In this document: positions 35,130 to 42,384 of the stretch, in pieces | How the letters are laid out: each line of letters opens with the position of its first letter | How positions within the stretch are numbered: the stretch's first letter is position 1 | Translations under genes and position numbers: made by a program | Assembly (NCBI GenBank): GCA_028713675.1 | Contig: JAQTNV010000022.1 | Coordinates: forward strand, 1-55,596 | Source of the DNA: a bacterium | GTDB lineage: Bacteria > Desulfobacterota > JAPLJL01 | Length of the DNA: 55,596 bases | Reading direction: 5' to 3' | Notes under the pieces: model-generated | Seen by the model: only the letters and a program-made list of their open reading frames with translations | What the model was told of the DNA's origin: nothing | Databases searched by the model: none

Positions 35130-36335
35130 ATGGCAACCGGAATCAGAGATAAAGTAGCGATCCTCGGGATGGGCTGCAGCCGCTTCGGCGAACGCTGGGA
35201 TATGAGCGCCCAGGACCTGATCGTGGAGGCCTTCGAGGAATGCATCAAGGACGCGGGGATCGAGAAGAAGCAGATCCAGGCGGCCTGGTTTGGGACGGCC
35301 TTCGAGTCGCAGCACGTGGGGCTTTCCGCCCTGGCGCTGCCGATGACGCTGCGCCTCCCTTTCATCCCGGTAACCCGGGTGGAGAATTTCTGCGCCACCG
35401 GCACCGAGGCCTTCCGCGGGGCCTGCTACGCGGTGGCTTCCGGGGCGGTGGATTTCGCCCTGGCCCAGGGGGTGGAGAAGCTCAAGGACTCGGGTTACGG
35501 CGGACTGCCGAACCTGGGTTCCAACGGGGGACCTGCCCATTTCATGGTCATGCCCAACATGACCGCCCCCGGGATGTTCGCCCAGCTGGCGAGCGCCTAC
35601 CGGGCCAAGTATAAAATCGAGCGGGAAGACCTGAAAAACGCCCTGGCTCACATCTCGGCCAAGAGCCATGCGAACGGGGCGAAGAACCCGAAGGCCCACC
35701 TCCGGAAGGCGGTAACCGTGGACCAGATCCTGGCCTCGCCGATCATCGCCGATCCCCTCGGGCTTTTCGACTGCTGCGGGGTTTCCGACGGCTCAGCCTG
35801 CGCGATTGTCACCACCCCAGAGATCGCCAAGTCCATGGGGAGGAAGGACCTGGTCTCGGTCAAGGCCCTCCAGCTGGCCCTCTCGAACGGCTACGAGATG
35901 CAATACAACGAGTGGCAGGGTGACCACTTCGTGACCGCCGACAAAGCCAGCACCCGGGCTTACGCCGAAGCCGGGATCAAGGATCCCCGCAAGGAACTCA
36001 GCATGATCGAGGTGCACGACTGCTTCTCCATCACCGAGCTCGTGACCATGGAAGACCTGCACATTTCCCCGCGCGGGGGAGCGATCAAGGACGTGATGGA
36101 CGGGTTCTACGACGCCACCGGCGGGGTGCCCTGCCAGATCGACGGCGGCCTGAAATGCTTCGGCCACCCGATCGGGGCCTCCGGACTGCGGATGCTCTAC
36201 GAGATGTACAACCAGCTCCTCGGGCGCGCCGGCGACCGCCAGCTCAAGAACCCGAAGTTCGGCCTCACCCACAACCTGGGCGGGATGCCGTTCATGAACG
36301 TTTGTTCCGTCGCGATTGTCGGGCGGTACAACTAG
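35130..36335 (+). CDS. Thiolase, SCP2/archaeal acetyl-CoA acetyltransferase-like
   Basis: Condensing/cleaving enzyme of 401 residues. The nucleophile C88 (VENFCATGTEA), H296 in EVHDCFS and H346 in GHPIGASG are all kept, so it should be active, unlike its upstream neighbour. It belongs to the SCP2/archaeal ACAT type that works with a DUF35 protein; here the DUF35 domain is on the preceding gene product. Probable role: CoA-dependent cleavage of a beta-ketoacyl-CoA, or the reverse condensation. AAGGAGG lies eight bases before the ATG. The 51-bp spacing supports cotranscription with the preceding gene. Confidence 0.93.
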   Translation: MATGIRDKVAILGMGCSRFGERWDMSAQDLIVEAFEECIKDAGIEKKQIQAAWFGTAFESQHVGLSALALPMTLRLPFIPVTRVENFCATGTEAFRGACYAVASGAVDFALAQGVEKLKDSGYGGLPNLGSNGGPAHFMVMPNMTAPGMFAQLASAYRAKYKIEREDLKNALAHISAKSHANGAKNPKAHLRKAVTVDQILASPIIADPLGLFDCCGVSDGSACAIVTTPEIAKSMGRKDLVSVKALQLALSNGYEMQYNEWQGDHFVTADKASTRAYAEAGIKDPRKELSMIEVHDCFSITELVTMEDLHISPRGGAIKDVMDGFYDATGGVPCQIDGGLKCFGHPIGASGLRMLYEMYNQLLGRAGDRQLKNPKFGLTHNLGGMPFMNVCSVAIVGRYN

Positions 36336-36341
36336 AAGTCA

Positions 36342-36476
36342 GCCGCGGGCCTGAGCCTGCGCCACAGATAGAATCAGGGCGGCCGATCCGAGCTGCCCGC
36401 ACGGGGAGCCGGTCAGACGGCTCCCCGTCGTTTCGGGGAGAGGAATTTCATCAGCAACCGCAGGCTTCGGCCTGCG
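36342..36476. repeat. Palindrome cluster between thiolase and hydratase genes
   Basis: Two related GC hairpins (CGCGGGC-CTGA-GCCTGCG near 36344 and CGCAGGC-TTCG-GCCTGCG at 36459-36476) flank an 11-bp perfect stem, ACGGGGAGCCG-GTCAGA-CGGCTCCCCGT (36401-36428). The last hairpin has a UUCG loop and sits eight bases before the GGGGGAG ribosome site of the hydratase gene. A relative occurs at 29252-29269. Confidence 0.7.
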
Positions 36477-36495
36477 CCCGGAAAGGGGGAGAGAC

Positions 36496-37335
36496 ATGCC
36501 GGAAATCAATCTTGACTGCGTGGGGAAGGAACTCCAGCCCGTGAATTCCGGCTGGGGCTGGAAAGACATCGCCCTTTACAACATCGGGATCGGGGCCTAC
36601 GACCTGGCTCACACCTATGAAAACTATGAAAACGGGATCCGGGTGATCCCGACCTTCGCGGTTATCCCGCCTAACCCTTGCCTCTTCGGATGCGTGGAGA
36701 TCGTCGGGGCGAACCCGATGATGATCGTCCACGGAGAACAGAAAATCATAATGAGAAAGAGGCCGCTGCCCTTCGAGGCCCAGACCGTCACCAACGGCAA
36801 AGTGATCGAACTTTGGGACAAGGGCAAAGGGGCGCTCTGCCGGATCCAGACCACGACCAAGACCCTGGAAGGGGAGCCGCTGTTCGACAATATCTTTTCC
36901 CTCTTTGTCCGGGGCGCCGGCGGCTGGGGCGGGCCCAAGGGACCGGCCCCGGGTAACGAGCCCCCCGCGCGCGATCCGGATAAGGTTATTGAATATCAAA
37001 CCCTGCCCATCCAGCACCTGATCTACCGGCTCACAGGCGACATCAATCCCCTTCATATCGACCCGTCCTTCGCCCAGATGGCCGGTTACCAGACCCCCAT
37101 CCTCCACGGTCTCTGCACCTTCGGCCATGTCGGTCGGGCGGTGGTCGAGGCCTGCTGCGGGGGGGAGGACGAGAAACTCCGGGAATTCGAGGTGCGTTTC
37201 TCGAAGGAGGTTTACCCCGGGCAGAAGATCGTCACCAAAATCTGGAAAGAGGGCAAAGGCAAGGCGATCATCACCGCCAGCACCGACGACGGGCGCAATG
37301 TGATCACCAACGCCGCGGCGCTTTTCGACGAATAA
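36496..37335 (+). CDS. MaoC-like (hydratase-2 type) enoyl-CoA hydratase
   Basis: 279-residue double-hotdog protein. The C-terminal hotdog bears the hydratase-2 motif LTGDINPLHIDP with D182, N184 and H187, which hydrates trans-2-enoyl-CoA to the (R)-3-hydroxyacyl-CoA. The N-terminal hotdog is degenerate, as in eukaryotic MFE-2 hydratases. A Gly/Pro-rich linker (140-158) joins them. It is the third gene of the acyl-CoA operon, although the palindromes before it may set its expression apart. The pairing of MaoC, DUF35 and thiolase recalls ChsH2/Ltp2 of steroid side-chain breakdown. Confidence 0.93.
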   Translation: MPEINLDCVGKELQPVNSGWGWKDIALYNIGIGAYDLAHTYENYENGIRVIPTFAVIPPNPCLFGCVEIVGANPMMIVHGEQKIIMRKRPLPFEAQTVTNGKVIELWDKGKGALCRIQTTTKTLEGEPLFDNIFSLFVRGAGGWGGPKGPAPGNEPPARDPDKVIEYQTLPIQHLIYRLTGDINPLHIDPSFAQMAGYQTPILHGLCTFGHVGRAVVEACCGGEDEKLREFEVRFSKEVYPGQKIVTKIWKEGKGKAIITASTDDGRNVITNAAALFDE

Positions 37336-37357
37336 AAACGAGGTCCGGAATCCGAAT

Positions 37358-37389
37358 AAAAAAAGGAGGGGAAAAATCCCCTCCTTTTT
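37358..37389. terminator. Bidirectional terminator
   Basis: AAAAAAAGGAGGGG-AAAAA-TCCCCTCCTTTTT: a perfect GGAGGGG/CCCCTCC stem with A tract and T tract on either side. It lies between the convergent hydratase and acyl-CoA dehydrogenase genes. Confidence 0.9.
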
Positions 37390-37412
37390 AATTGGCAGAT
37401 CGGTAAATTATT

Positions 37413-38561
37413 TTACAAGAGTCCCATCATCCGGGCGATGATCAGTTTCATGATCTCGGTGGTGCCGGCCGCGATGGTCTGGAGCCGGGCGTCCAAATAG
37501 GCGTGGGCCACCGGGTATTCCATCATGTAGCCGTAGCCGCCGAAGAGCTGGACGCACTGGTAGCAGACCCGGTTCAGCATCTCGCTGTTGTACCACTTGG
37601 CCATGGAGACGGCCTTGGTGATATCCTCTCCGTCGAGGAACTGGTCGATCAGCTTGTAGGTGAAGGTCTTGGCCATCTCGATCTCGGTGGCCATCTCCAC
37701 GATCTTGAAAGCGTTGTGCTGGAACTTGCAGATCGGGCGCCCGAAAGCCTCGCGGGTCTTGGTGTACTCGATGGTCTGGGCCAGGACTTTTTCCGACCCC
37801 AGGACGGCCCCGATGGCGCCGACCAGGCGTTCCTGCTGGAGGTTATGCATCAGGGTCATGAAACCGGTCCCCTCCTCCCCGAGCAGGTTCCCGACCGGGA
37901 CCTTGCAGTCCTCGAAGGAAAGCTCGGCGGTGTCCGCCGCCTTTACCCCCATCTTGTCGAGCTTCCGGCCCTTGGTGAAACCGGGGGTGCCGGCATCGAC
38001 CAGGATCAGGGATATGCCCGTGTAAGGCGGGTTGGCCTTGGGATCGGTCTTGACCGCCACGATGGCCATGTCGCAGTGGTAGCCGTTGGAGATGAAGGTT
38101 TTCTGGCCGTTGATGATGTAATGGTCGCCTTTCCGGATGGCGGTGGAGCGGATGGATTGGAGGTCGCTCCCGGCCCCGGGCTCGGTCATGGCGATGGCCA
38201 CGATGCATTCGCCCGCGCAATACCGGGTGAGGTATTTCTTTTTCTGCTCCTCGCTCCCGCTGTGAAGGAGGTAAGGGACGGCCACGTCGTTACACACCCC
38301 GATATTGAGAGCAAGGTCGCTCGAGGTTCCGGTCATTTCCTCGAGAAGGACGACGGAATAGCTGAAATCCAGACCCGAACCGCCGTATTCTGGCGGGGCG
38401 AAGTAGCCGAGGAACCCCTGCGCCCCCATCTTCTTCCAGATCTCGTGGGGCACGTCGCCCTTTTCCTTCCATTCCAGGGCGTGGGGGGTGACTTCTTTCT
38501 CGAAGAATTTCTTCAGGGACGTCCGGAAAATCTCATGGTCTTCGGTGTACTTGAGCGGCAT
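37413..38561 (-). CDS. Acyl-CoA dehydrogenase, long-chain (LCAD)-like
   Basis: FAD enzyme that introduces the 2,3 double bond into acyl-CoA and gives electrons to ETF (382 residues). The FAD/substrate motif AMTEPGAGSDLQ (124-135) and C-terminal FGGYGYMMEYPVAH are typical. At the site of the medium-chain base the sequence is AAGTTEIMK without Glu, but E244 in LQQERLVG matches the alternative base of long-chain and isovaleryl-CoA dehydrogenases, so the enzyme should be active. It has its own AAAGGAG ribosome site and faces the hydratase gene. It probably supplies the enoyl-CoA that the hydratase uses. Confidence 0.95.
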   Translation of the reverse strand: MPLKYTEDHEIFRTSLKKFFEKEVTPHALEWKEKGDVPHEIWKKMGAQGFLGYFAPPEYGGSGLDFSYSVVLLEEMTGTSSDLALNIGVCNDVAVPYLLHSGSEEQKKKYLTRYCAGECIVAIAMTEPGAGSDLQSIRSTAIRKGDHYIINGQKTFISNGYHCDMAIVAVKTDPKANPPYTGISLILVDAGTPGFTKGRKLDKMGVKAADTAELSFEDCKVPVGNLLGEEGTGFMTLMHNLQQERLVGAIGAVLGSEKVLAQTIEYTKTREAFGRPICKFQHNAFKIVEMATEIEMAKTFTYKLIDQFLDGEDITKAVSMAKWYNSEMLNRVCYQCVQLFGGYGYMMEYPVAHAYLDARLQTIAAGTTEIMKLIIARMMGLL

Positions 38562-38922
38562 ATCTAATCACTCCTTTCTGGTTAATCAAAACGGCCATCA
38601 ATATCTAATAAACCTGTCCGGAAAAGTCAACAGAATAGAATCAAGACAAATTTCCTATCGTTGATCAGGTTAATTATAAAGAGCGAAGCGATTAAAGATC
38701 TCCGGCCGATCTCCTTTGTCACCTTTGCTCCCGGCCCGTTCTTTACGGAAAAACTACCGGCAAAAGGCGGAAAAAGACCGTTTAATACTTATTGTTATAA
38801 AAAGTGTTCTGATTTGAGTTTGGTTGTGTTCTAATTGAGTCATACTGGAGGCGCAAGGGTGGATTCATCCAGAAGTCAATTTACCGATAAGAACATCTTC
38901 AGGACGCCCCGGCTTTACCAAA
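38562..38922. other. 361-bp divergent gap with a direct repeat
   Basis: It lies between the acyl-CoA dehydrogenase (-) and a small membrane protein (+). An AT-rich stretch holds two direct copies of GTGTTCT(G/A)ATT(T)GAGT (38804-38819 and 38826-38840), a possible regulator site. No gene is convincing: an arginine-rich frame starting at 38835 overlaps the membrane-protein gene out of frame. Confidence 0.5.
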
Positions 38923-39417
38923 ATGAGACCAAAATTCCGTTACCGGACCCTGGCTATTATTTCCATCATCTGCGGCGCGCTGATGCTCCTGAATACCTAC
39001 GAGTACCTTCACGGGGTCTGGAAGCTCTGGCCGGTTTTTCCCCTGATCGTCGGGGCCGGGCTCTGCCTGCTTTATTTCAAAAAACAGCGCTTCGAAATCG
39101 TTCTGCTGGGGATCGGGACTTATTTCATCTGCATCAGTTTCTTCTTCCTTTTCCTGAATTACACTTCCTGGAACATTCTGATCGATACCTGGCCCCTGTT
39201 CATCGGGTTCCTGGGACTCTCCTTTCTCGCCCCGGTTGTTTTCGGGAAGAAGCGGGGGATCTTTATTTTCATCGCCCTCTTCCTGATTTTTCTTTCCCTG
39301 GTTTTTATTCTGGCGTTTTCGGCGGATTCTAAACTTTGGCCGGTATCGCTGGTTTTATTCGGTATCTGCCTACTATTAGTCGGGAGGTTTGATCAAGATG
39401 GGAAAACAAATGGGTAA
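38923..39417 (+). CDS. Small integral membrane protein, unknown function
   Basis: 164 residues with about six hydrophobic segments (roughly 9-28, 34-51, 58-80, 85-106, 111-132 and 136-155) and short polar turns with Lys/Arg (KKQR, GKKR). The pattern recalls LiaF/DUF5668-type small membrane proteins, but no motif fixes a function. ATG at 38923 without a clear ribosome site. Its 3' end overlaps the start of the downstream radical SAM gene by 20 bp, so the two are cotranscribed. Confidence 0.7.
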   Translation: MRPKFRYRTLAIISIICGALMLLNTYEYLHGVWKLWPVFPLIVGAGLCLLYFKKQRFEIVLLGIGTYFICISFFFLFLNYTSWNILIDTWPLFIGFLGLSFLAPVVFGKKRGIFIFIALFLIFLSLVFILAFSADSKLWPVSLVLFGICLLLVGRFDQDGKTNG

Positions 39418-40813
39418 ACAAGTAATAATCGTTGAACCCCGGGGGGTGCCGGCCAACGTTTTTGCGGAATACCTGCGCCTGCCTCTCATGGGGACGCTTT
39501 ACCTCGGAACCATCCTGAAACGGGCCGGCTACGAGGTCCGGGTCATGAATGAGAATCTTCTCGAGCGGGATTTGACCATGAGCGATCTGAAGGCGGATTA
39601 CCTGCTCCTTTCCCTGCTTACCCCTACGGCCGAGCGCGGTTACGAGCTGGCCCAGAAATTTCGGGCGCTCAACCCGGGTTCCCGGGTGATCATCGGGGGG
39701 ACTCATCCTTCCTTCCTGCCGGAGGAGGCGGCTCCCTTTGCCGATAACGTGGTAGTCGGGGAAGGGGAGGGCGTTATTGCCGACCTGGTCAAATACGGAA
39801 GCGACCAGAAAATCGTGAAAGGATCCCGGATCGCCAACCTGGATGATGTTCCGATCCCGGATTTTTCCATCCTGGAGGGGCACCGGAAACTGAAGATCAC
39901 GCCGGTAATCACCTCCCGGGGCTGTCCCTTTGACTGCAACTTCTGCTGCGTGACCGAGATGTTCGGCCGGGGCTACCGGGCCACCTCAATACCGAGGGTG
40001 ATGGAAGAGCTGGCCCAGGTTCCCACCCGGCAGGTCTTTTTCTACGACGACAACTTCACCGCCAACCGGAAGCGGGCCCATGCCCTGGTGGATCAGATGA
40101 TCGCGTCCAAGGTCAAGCTCCACTGGTCAGCCCAAGTCCGGGCCGACGTTACCCAGGATCCGGATCTGGTGGCCAAGATGCGCCAGTCAGGCTGTAACCG
40201 GGTTTATATCGGCTTCGAATCCATCAATTCGGAAACCCTGGCGGCAATGAAGAAAAAACAGACCCGGGAAGACGTGGAAAAGGCCATCCGCATTTTCCAT
40301 AAGCACAAAATCAACATCCACGGGATGTTCATCTTCGGGAGCGACGAGGATACCCCCAAGGTTTTCGAGGAGACGTCCGCTTTCTGCCGGGAAAACCGGA
40401 TTTCCTCGGTCCAGTTCATGATCCTGACCCCCCTGCCGGGAACCCCGCTGTTCAAGAAACTCGAGCAGGAGAACCGTCTCCTCCACCGGATGTGGAGTTA
40501 TTACGACGGGATGCACGCGGTTTTCCAGCCCCGGGCGGTCCCTCCCTCCGAACTCCAGCACGGGATGCTCGAGGCCTATGAAGATTTTTATTCCTACCTG
40601 AATATCATGAACGACGGAATCAACGTTTTTTTCGAGACCGCCCAGGAGAAAGCTTCCTCGATCTTTACCAGGCTCAGTTACAATTCGCTGGAGAGCGCCG
40701 TGATCAAGTGGAAGGCCCGGGCCATTGTGAGAAAATTCGGCGGGGCCAACCAGGAATATCTTTCCTATCTCAAAGGGATCCGGCTGGGAAAGGCCTCGAA
40801 AAGCCCGGCCTGA
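39398..40813 (+). CDS. B12-binding-type radical SAM protein (paralogue 1)
   Basis: About 471 residues. The N-terminal ~140 residues have the cobalamin-binding-like Rossmann pattern (LGTILKRAGYEV, then IIGGTHPSFLPEE and VVVGEGEG). The radical SAM cluster motif is CPFDCNFC. The barrel follows with FYDDNFTANR and IGFESINSETL, and a helical tail. Class B-type radical SAM proteins perform methyl transfers or ring chemistry; the substrate is unknown. ATG at 39398 has GGAGG ten bases upstream; a TTG at 39389 sits too close to that site. A paralogue of the same layout is at 45341-46666. Confidence 0.9.
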   Translation: MGKQMGKQVIIVEPRGVPANVFAEYLRLPLMGTLYLGTILKRAGYEVRVMNENLLERDLTMSDLKADYLLLSLLTPTAERGYELAQKFRALNPGSRVIIGGTHPSFLPEEAAPFADNVVVGEGEGVIADLVKYGSDQKIVKGSRIANLDDVPIPDFSILEGHRKLKITPVITSRGCPFDCNFCCVTEMFGRGYRATSIPRVMEELAQVPTRQVFFYDDNFTANRKRAHALVDQMIASKVKLHWSAQVRADVTQDPDLVAKMRQSGCNRVYIGFESINSETLAAMKKKQTREDVEKAIRIFHKHKINIHGMFIFGSDEDTPKVFEETSAFCRENRISSVQFMILTPLPGTPLFKKLEQENRLLHRMWSYYDGMHAVFQPRAVPPSELQHGMLEAYEDFYSYLNIMNDGINVFFETAQEKASSIFTRLSYNSLESAVIKWKARAIVRKFGGANQEYLSYLKGIRLGKASKSPA

Positions 40814-40886
40814 TTCTTAAGGGCAATCTGAGTTAAATAAAACCGCCTGAATTACTTTTCCCGTCAGGCGCGATCGGAACAAACAG

Positions 40887-40916
40887 GGGAGCCGTTAAAA
40901 CGGCTCCCTTTTATTT
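40887..40916 (+). terminator. Terminator of radical SAM paralogue 1
   Basis: GGGAGCCGTT-AA-AACGGCTCCC followed by TTTTATTT. It is a perfect 10-bp stem downstream of the stop at 40813. Confidence 0.85.
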
Positions 40917-40960
40917 GGAGGTGTTGCCTTTATCCTTCCATTTGGATAAATATTAAAAAT

Positions 40961-41353
40961 ATGAAGAGCACCCAAAAAAGAGGCGCGGCGAAAAAGAAAA
41001 GTCCGGCAAAAAAGAAAGCCGGGAAAAACCTATCCGGGCGGAAGAAAACCGCCGCCCCGCCCCTCGTCTCCGCTCCCGCTCCAGTTGCCGTTGCCGGCGG
41101 GGCCGACCCTAACCTGGTCTGCCCCATCTGCGCCGGGAAAATCAGCATCAGGGTCGCCTTCAGCAATATCTATTGCGGTTATCATCTGATCCCCAGCTGT
41201 CCCGAGAAATGCGAATGGCCGGACGAGTATCGTTATGACCTGATGCGGAAGGTCACCGAGCTGCATTACGAGCACCCGGAGCTTTTCAAAACCGACGAGG
41301 AGCTCACGGCGGAATCCCTGGCCGCCCTCAAACGGCGGCAAGGCCTGTCATAG
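40961..41353 (+). CDS. Small Lys-rich protein with Cys-rich (zinc-ribbon-like) core
   Basis: 130 residues in two parts. Residues 1-30 are very basic (KKKSPAKKKAGK pattern, histone-H1-tail-like) and followed by an Ala/Pro linker. Residues ~52-90 contain CPICAGK, then C, and CPEKC, with five to six cysteines in a zinc-ribbon-like arrangement. A helical end follows. A nucleic-acid-binding role is guessed from the basic tail and metal site only. The stop codon TAG is the first part of a TCATAGG repeat, so repeat DNA reaches the gene end. Confidence 0.6.
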   Translation: MKSTQKRGAAKKKSPAKKKAGKNLSGRKKTAAPPLVSAPAPVAVAGGADPNLVCPICAGKISIRVAFSNIYCGYHLIPSCPEKCEWPDEYRYDLMRKVTELHYEHPELFKTDEELTAESLAALKRRQGLS

Positions 41354-41422
41354 GTCATAGGTGGTAGGTCATAGGTCATAGGTTTTAAACCTAACACCTA
41401 CGACCCATGACCTAAAACCTAA
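41348..41422. repeat. Inverted heptad arrays (GTCATAG... / ACCTATG-like)
   Basis: GTCATAG, GTGGTAG, GTCATAG, GTCATAG, then after TTTTAAA the opposite-sense words ACCTAAC, ACCTACG, ACCCATG, ACCTAAA, ACCTAAA. It forms a potential long hairpin. The first unit contains the stop codon of the preceding gene. Confidence 0.8.
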
Positions 41423-41423
41423 A

Positions 41424-41441
41424 GAGAGAACCTTCCCCCCC
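41424..41441. repeat. Solo end of the inverted-repeat element
   Basis: AGAGAACCTTCCCCCCC matches the left end of the elements at 8529 and 28866 in reverse orientation (GCGAGAACCTTCCCCCC there). No partner end or body of the element is present nearby. Confidence 0.55.
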
Positions 41442-41529
41442 TCCGGGCTGTAGGCCCTACGGGCCGGAAGCCGGTTTTTCCGAGAACTCAACGAACACAA
41501 TAGGCTTTTTGAATACTACGAACGCTTCG

Positions 41530-41691
41530 CGCTTTGCTCTTTGCTCTATGCGATTATGATTGACACTATGGACATGATAGACACTATGGACACTTTTGCC
41601 CTTTGCCATTTTGCCCATGACCCATGACCCATGACCTAAAACCTGGGCCTTTGGCCCATGACTCAATAGACACGATGGACACAATGGACCG
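41530..41691. repeat. Short-period array (TTTGCTC, GACACTATG, GACCCAT words)
   Basis: Words change along the array: TTTGCTC/TTGCTCT, then GACACTATGGACA-type 9-bp units, then TGACCCA x3, then GACACGATG/GACACAATG. It is the longest such tract in the window. Confidence 0.75.
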
Positions 41692-41735
41692 TCTTTTTCT
41701 CGGGGCAGACGGTTTGGAAAAGGGGACGGAAATAA

Positions 41736-42374
41736 TTAATTTGTTTTTCTGGCTTTGAGGTATCCCCAGACCGCGGGGATCAGCGAAATACCGATGATGG
41801 CCATGATTACCAGGGAGAAGTGTTTCTGCACCACCGGGATGGTTCCGAAGTAATAACCGGCGTAGATAAAAAGCGCGACCCAGGCAACGCTGCTGACGAT
41901 GTTGTAAATGGAGTACCTCAGGTAGGTCATCCTGGCGATCCCGGCCACGAAAGGCACAAAGGTGCGGATGATGGGGGCGAAGCGGGCGATGATCACGGCC
42001 TTGCCGCCGTGTTTTTCATAAAAAGCGTGGGCCTGGTCCAGGTATTTTTTATTCAGGAAACGGACATCCTCCCGGGTAAAAATTTTGGGACCGATGAATT
42101 TTCCGATCGTGTAGTTGACCATATTCCCCGCCACCGCGGCGACGGCCAGCAGGAGGAAAAGGGAATGCGGATTGAGGGACCCGAGGGCCGCGATACTGCC
42201 CGCGGCGAAAAGGAGGGAATCCCCGGGGAGAAAGGGCGTGACCACCAGGCCGGTTTCGCAGAAGATCATGATAAAAAGGATGAGGTAGGTCCAGATCCCG
42301 AACATCTGGATCACGGTGCCCAGGTGCTTATCGATGTGGAAGAATATCTCGATCAGGTCTTTGATATATTCCAT
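41736..42374 (-). CDS. DedA-family membrane protein
   Basis: 212-residue integral membrane protein of the DedA/SNARE-associated family, which includes candidate lipid flippases or transporters needed for envelope homeostasis. The family features E-x8-PFLPGDSLLF (near 41-55) and RFAPIIRTFVPFVAGIARM (near 132-150) are clear. It lies 10 bp downstream of the cysteine-rich ferredoxin gene on the same strand, so they are probably cotranscribed, though a functional link is not obvious. Confidence 0.93.
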   Translation of the reverse strand: MEYIKDLIEIFFHIDKHLGTVIQMFGIWTYLILFIMIFCETGLVVTPFLPGDSLLFAAGSIAALGSLNPHSLFLLLAVAAVAGNMVNYTIGKFIGPKIFTREDVRFLNKKYLDQAHAFYEKHGGKAVIIARFAPIIRTFVPFVAGIARMTYLRYSIYNIVSSVAWVALFIYAGYYFGTIPVVQKHFSLVIMAIIGISLIPAVWGYLKARKTN

Positions 42375-42384
42375 CGGCTGACGT

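Larger units (their letters stand above)
41354..41735. other. 382-bp gene-free gap made almost wholly of repeats
   Basis: It contains the inverted heptad array, a solo element end (41424-41441), a CGGGCTGTAGGCCCTACGGGCC palindrome (41443-41464) and a second long array (41530-41691). No gene seen. Confidence 0.7.

Noticed and set aside
37413..38561. Acyl-CoA dehydrogenase lacking its catalytic Glu
   Set aside because: The medium-chain position is Ala, but E244 in LQQERL matches the base used by long-chain and isovaleryl-type enzymes, so activity is expected.
38835..39332. Arginine-rich open frame with a good upstream GGAGG
   Set aside because: It overlaps the membrane-protein gene out of frame; the overlapping frame has clear hydrophobic helices, while this one has no recognisable domain.
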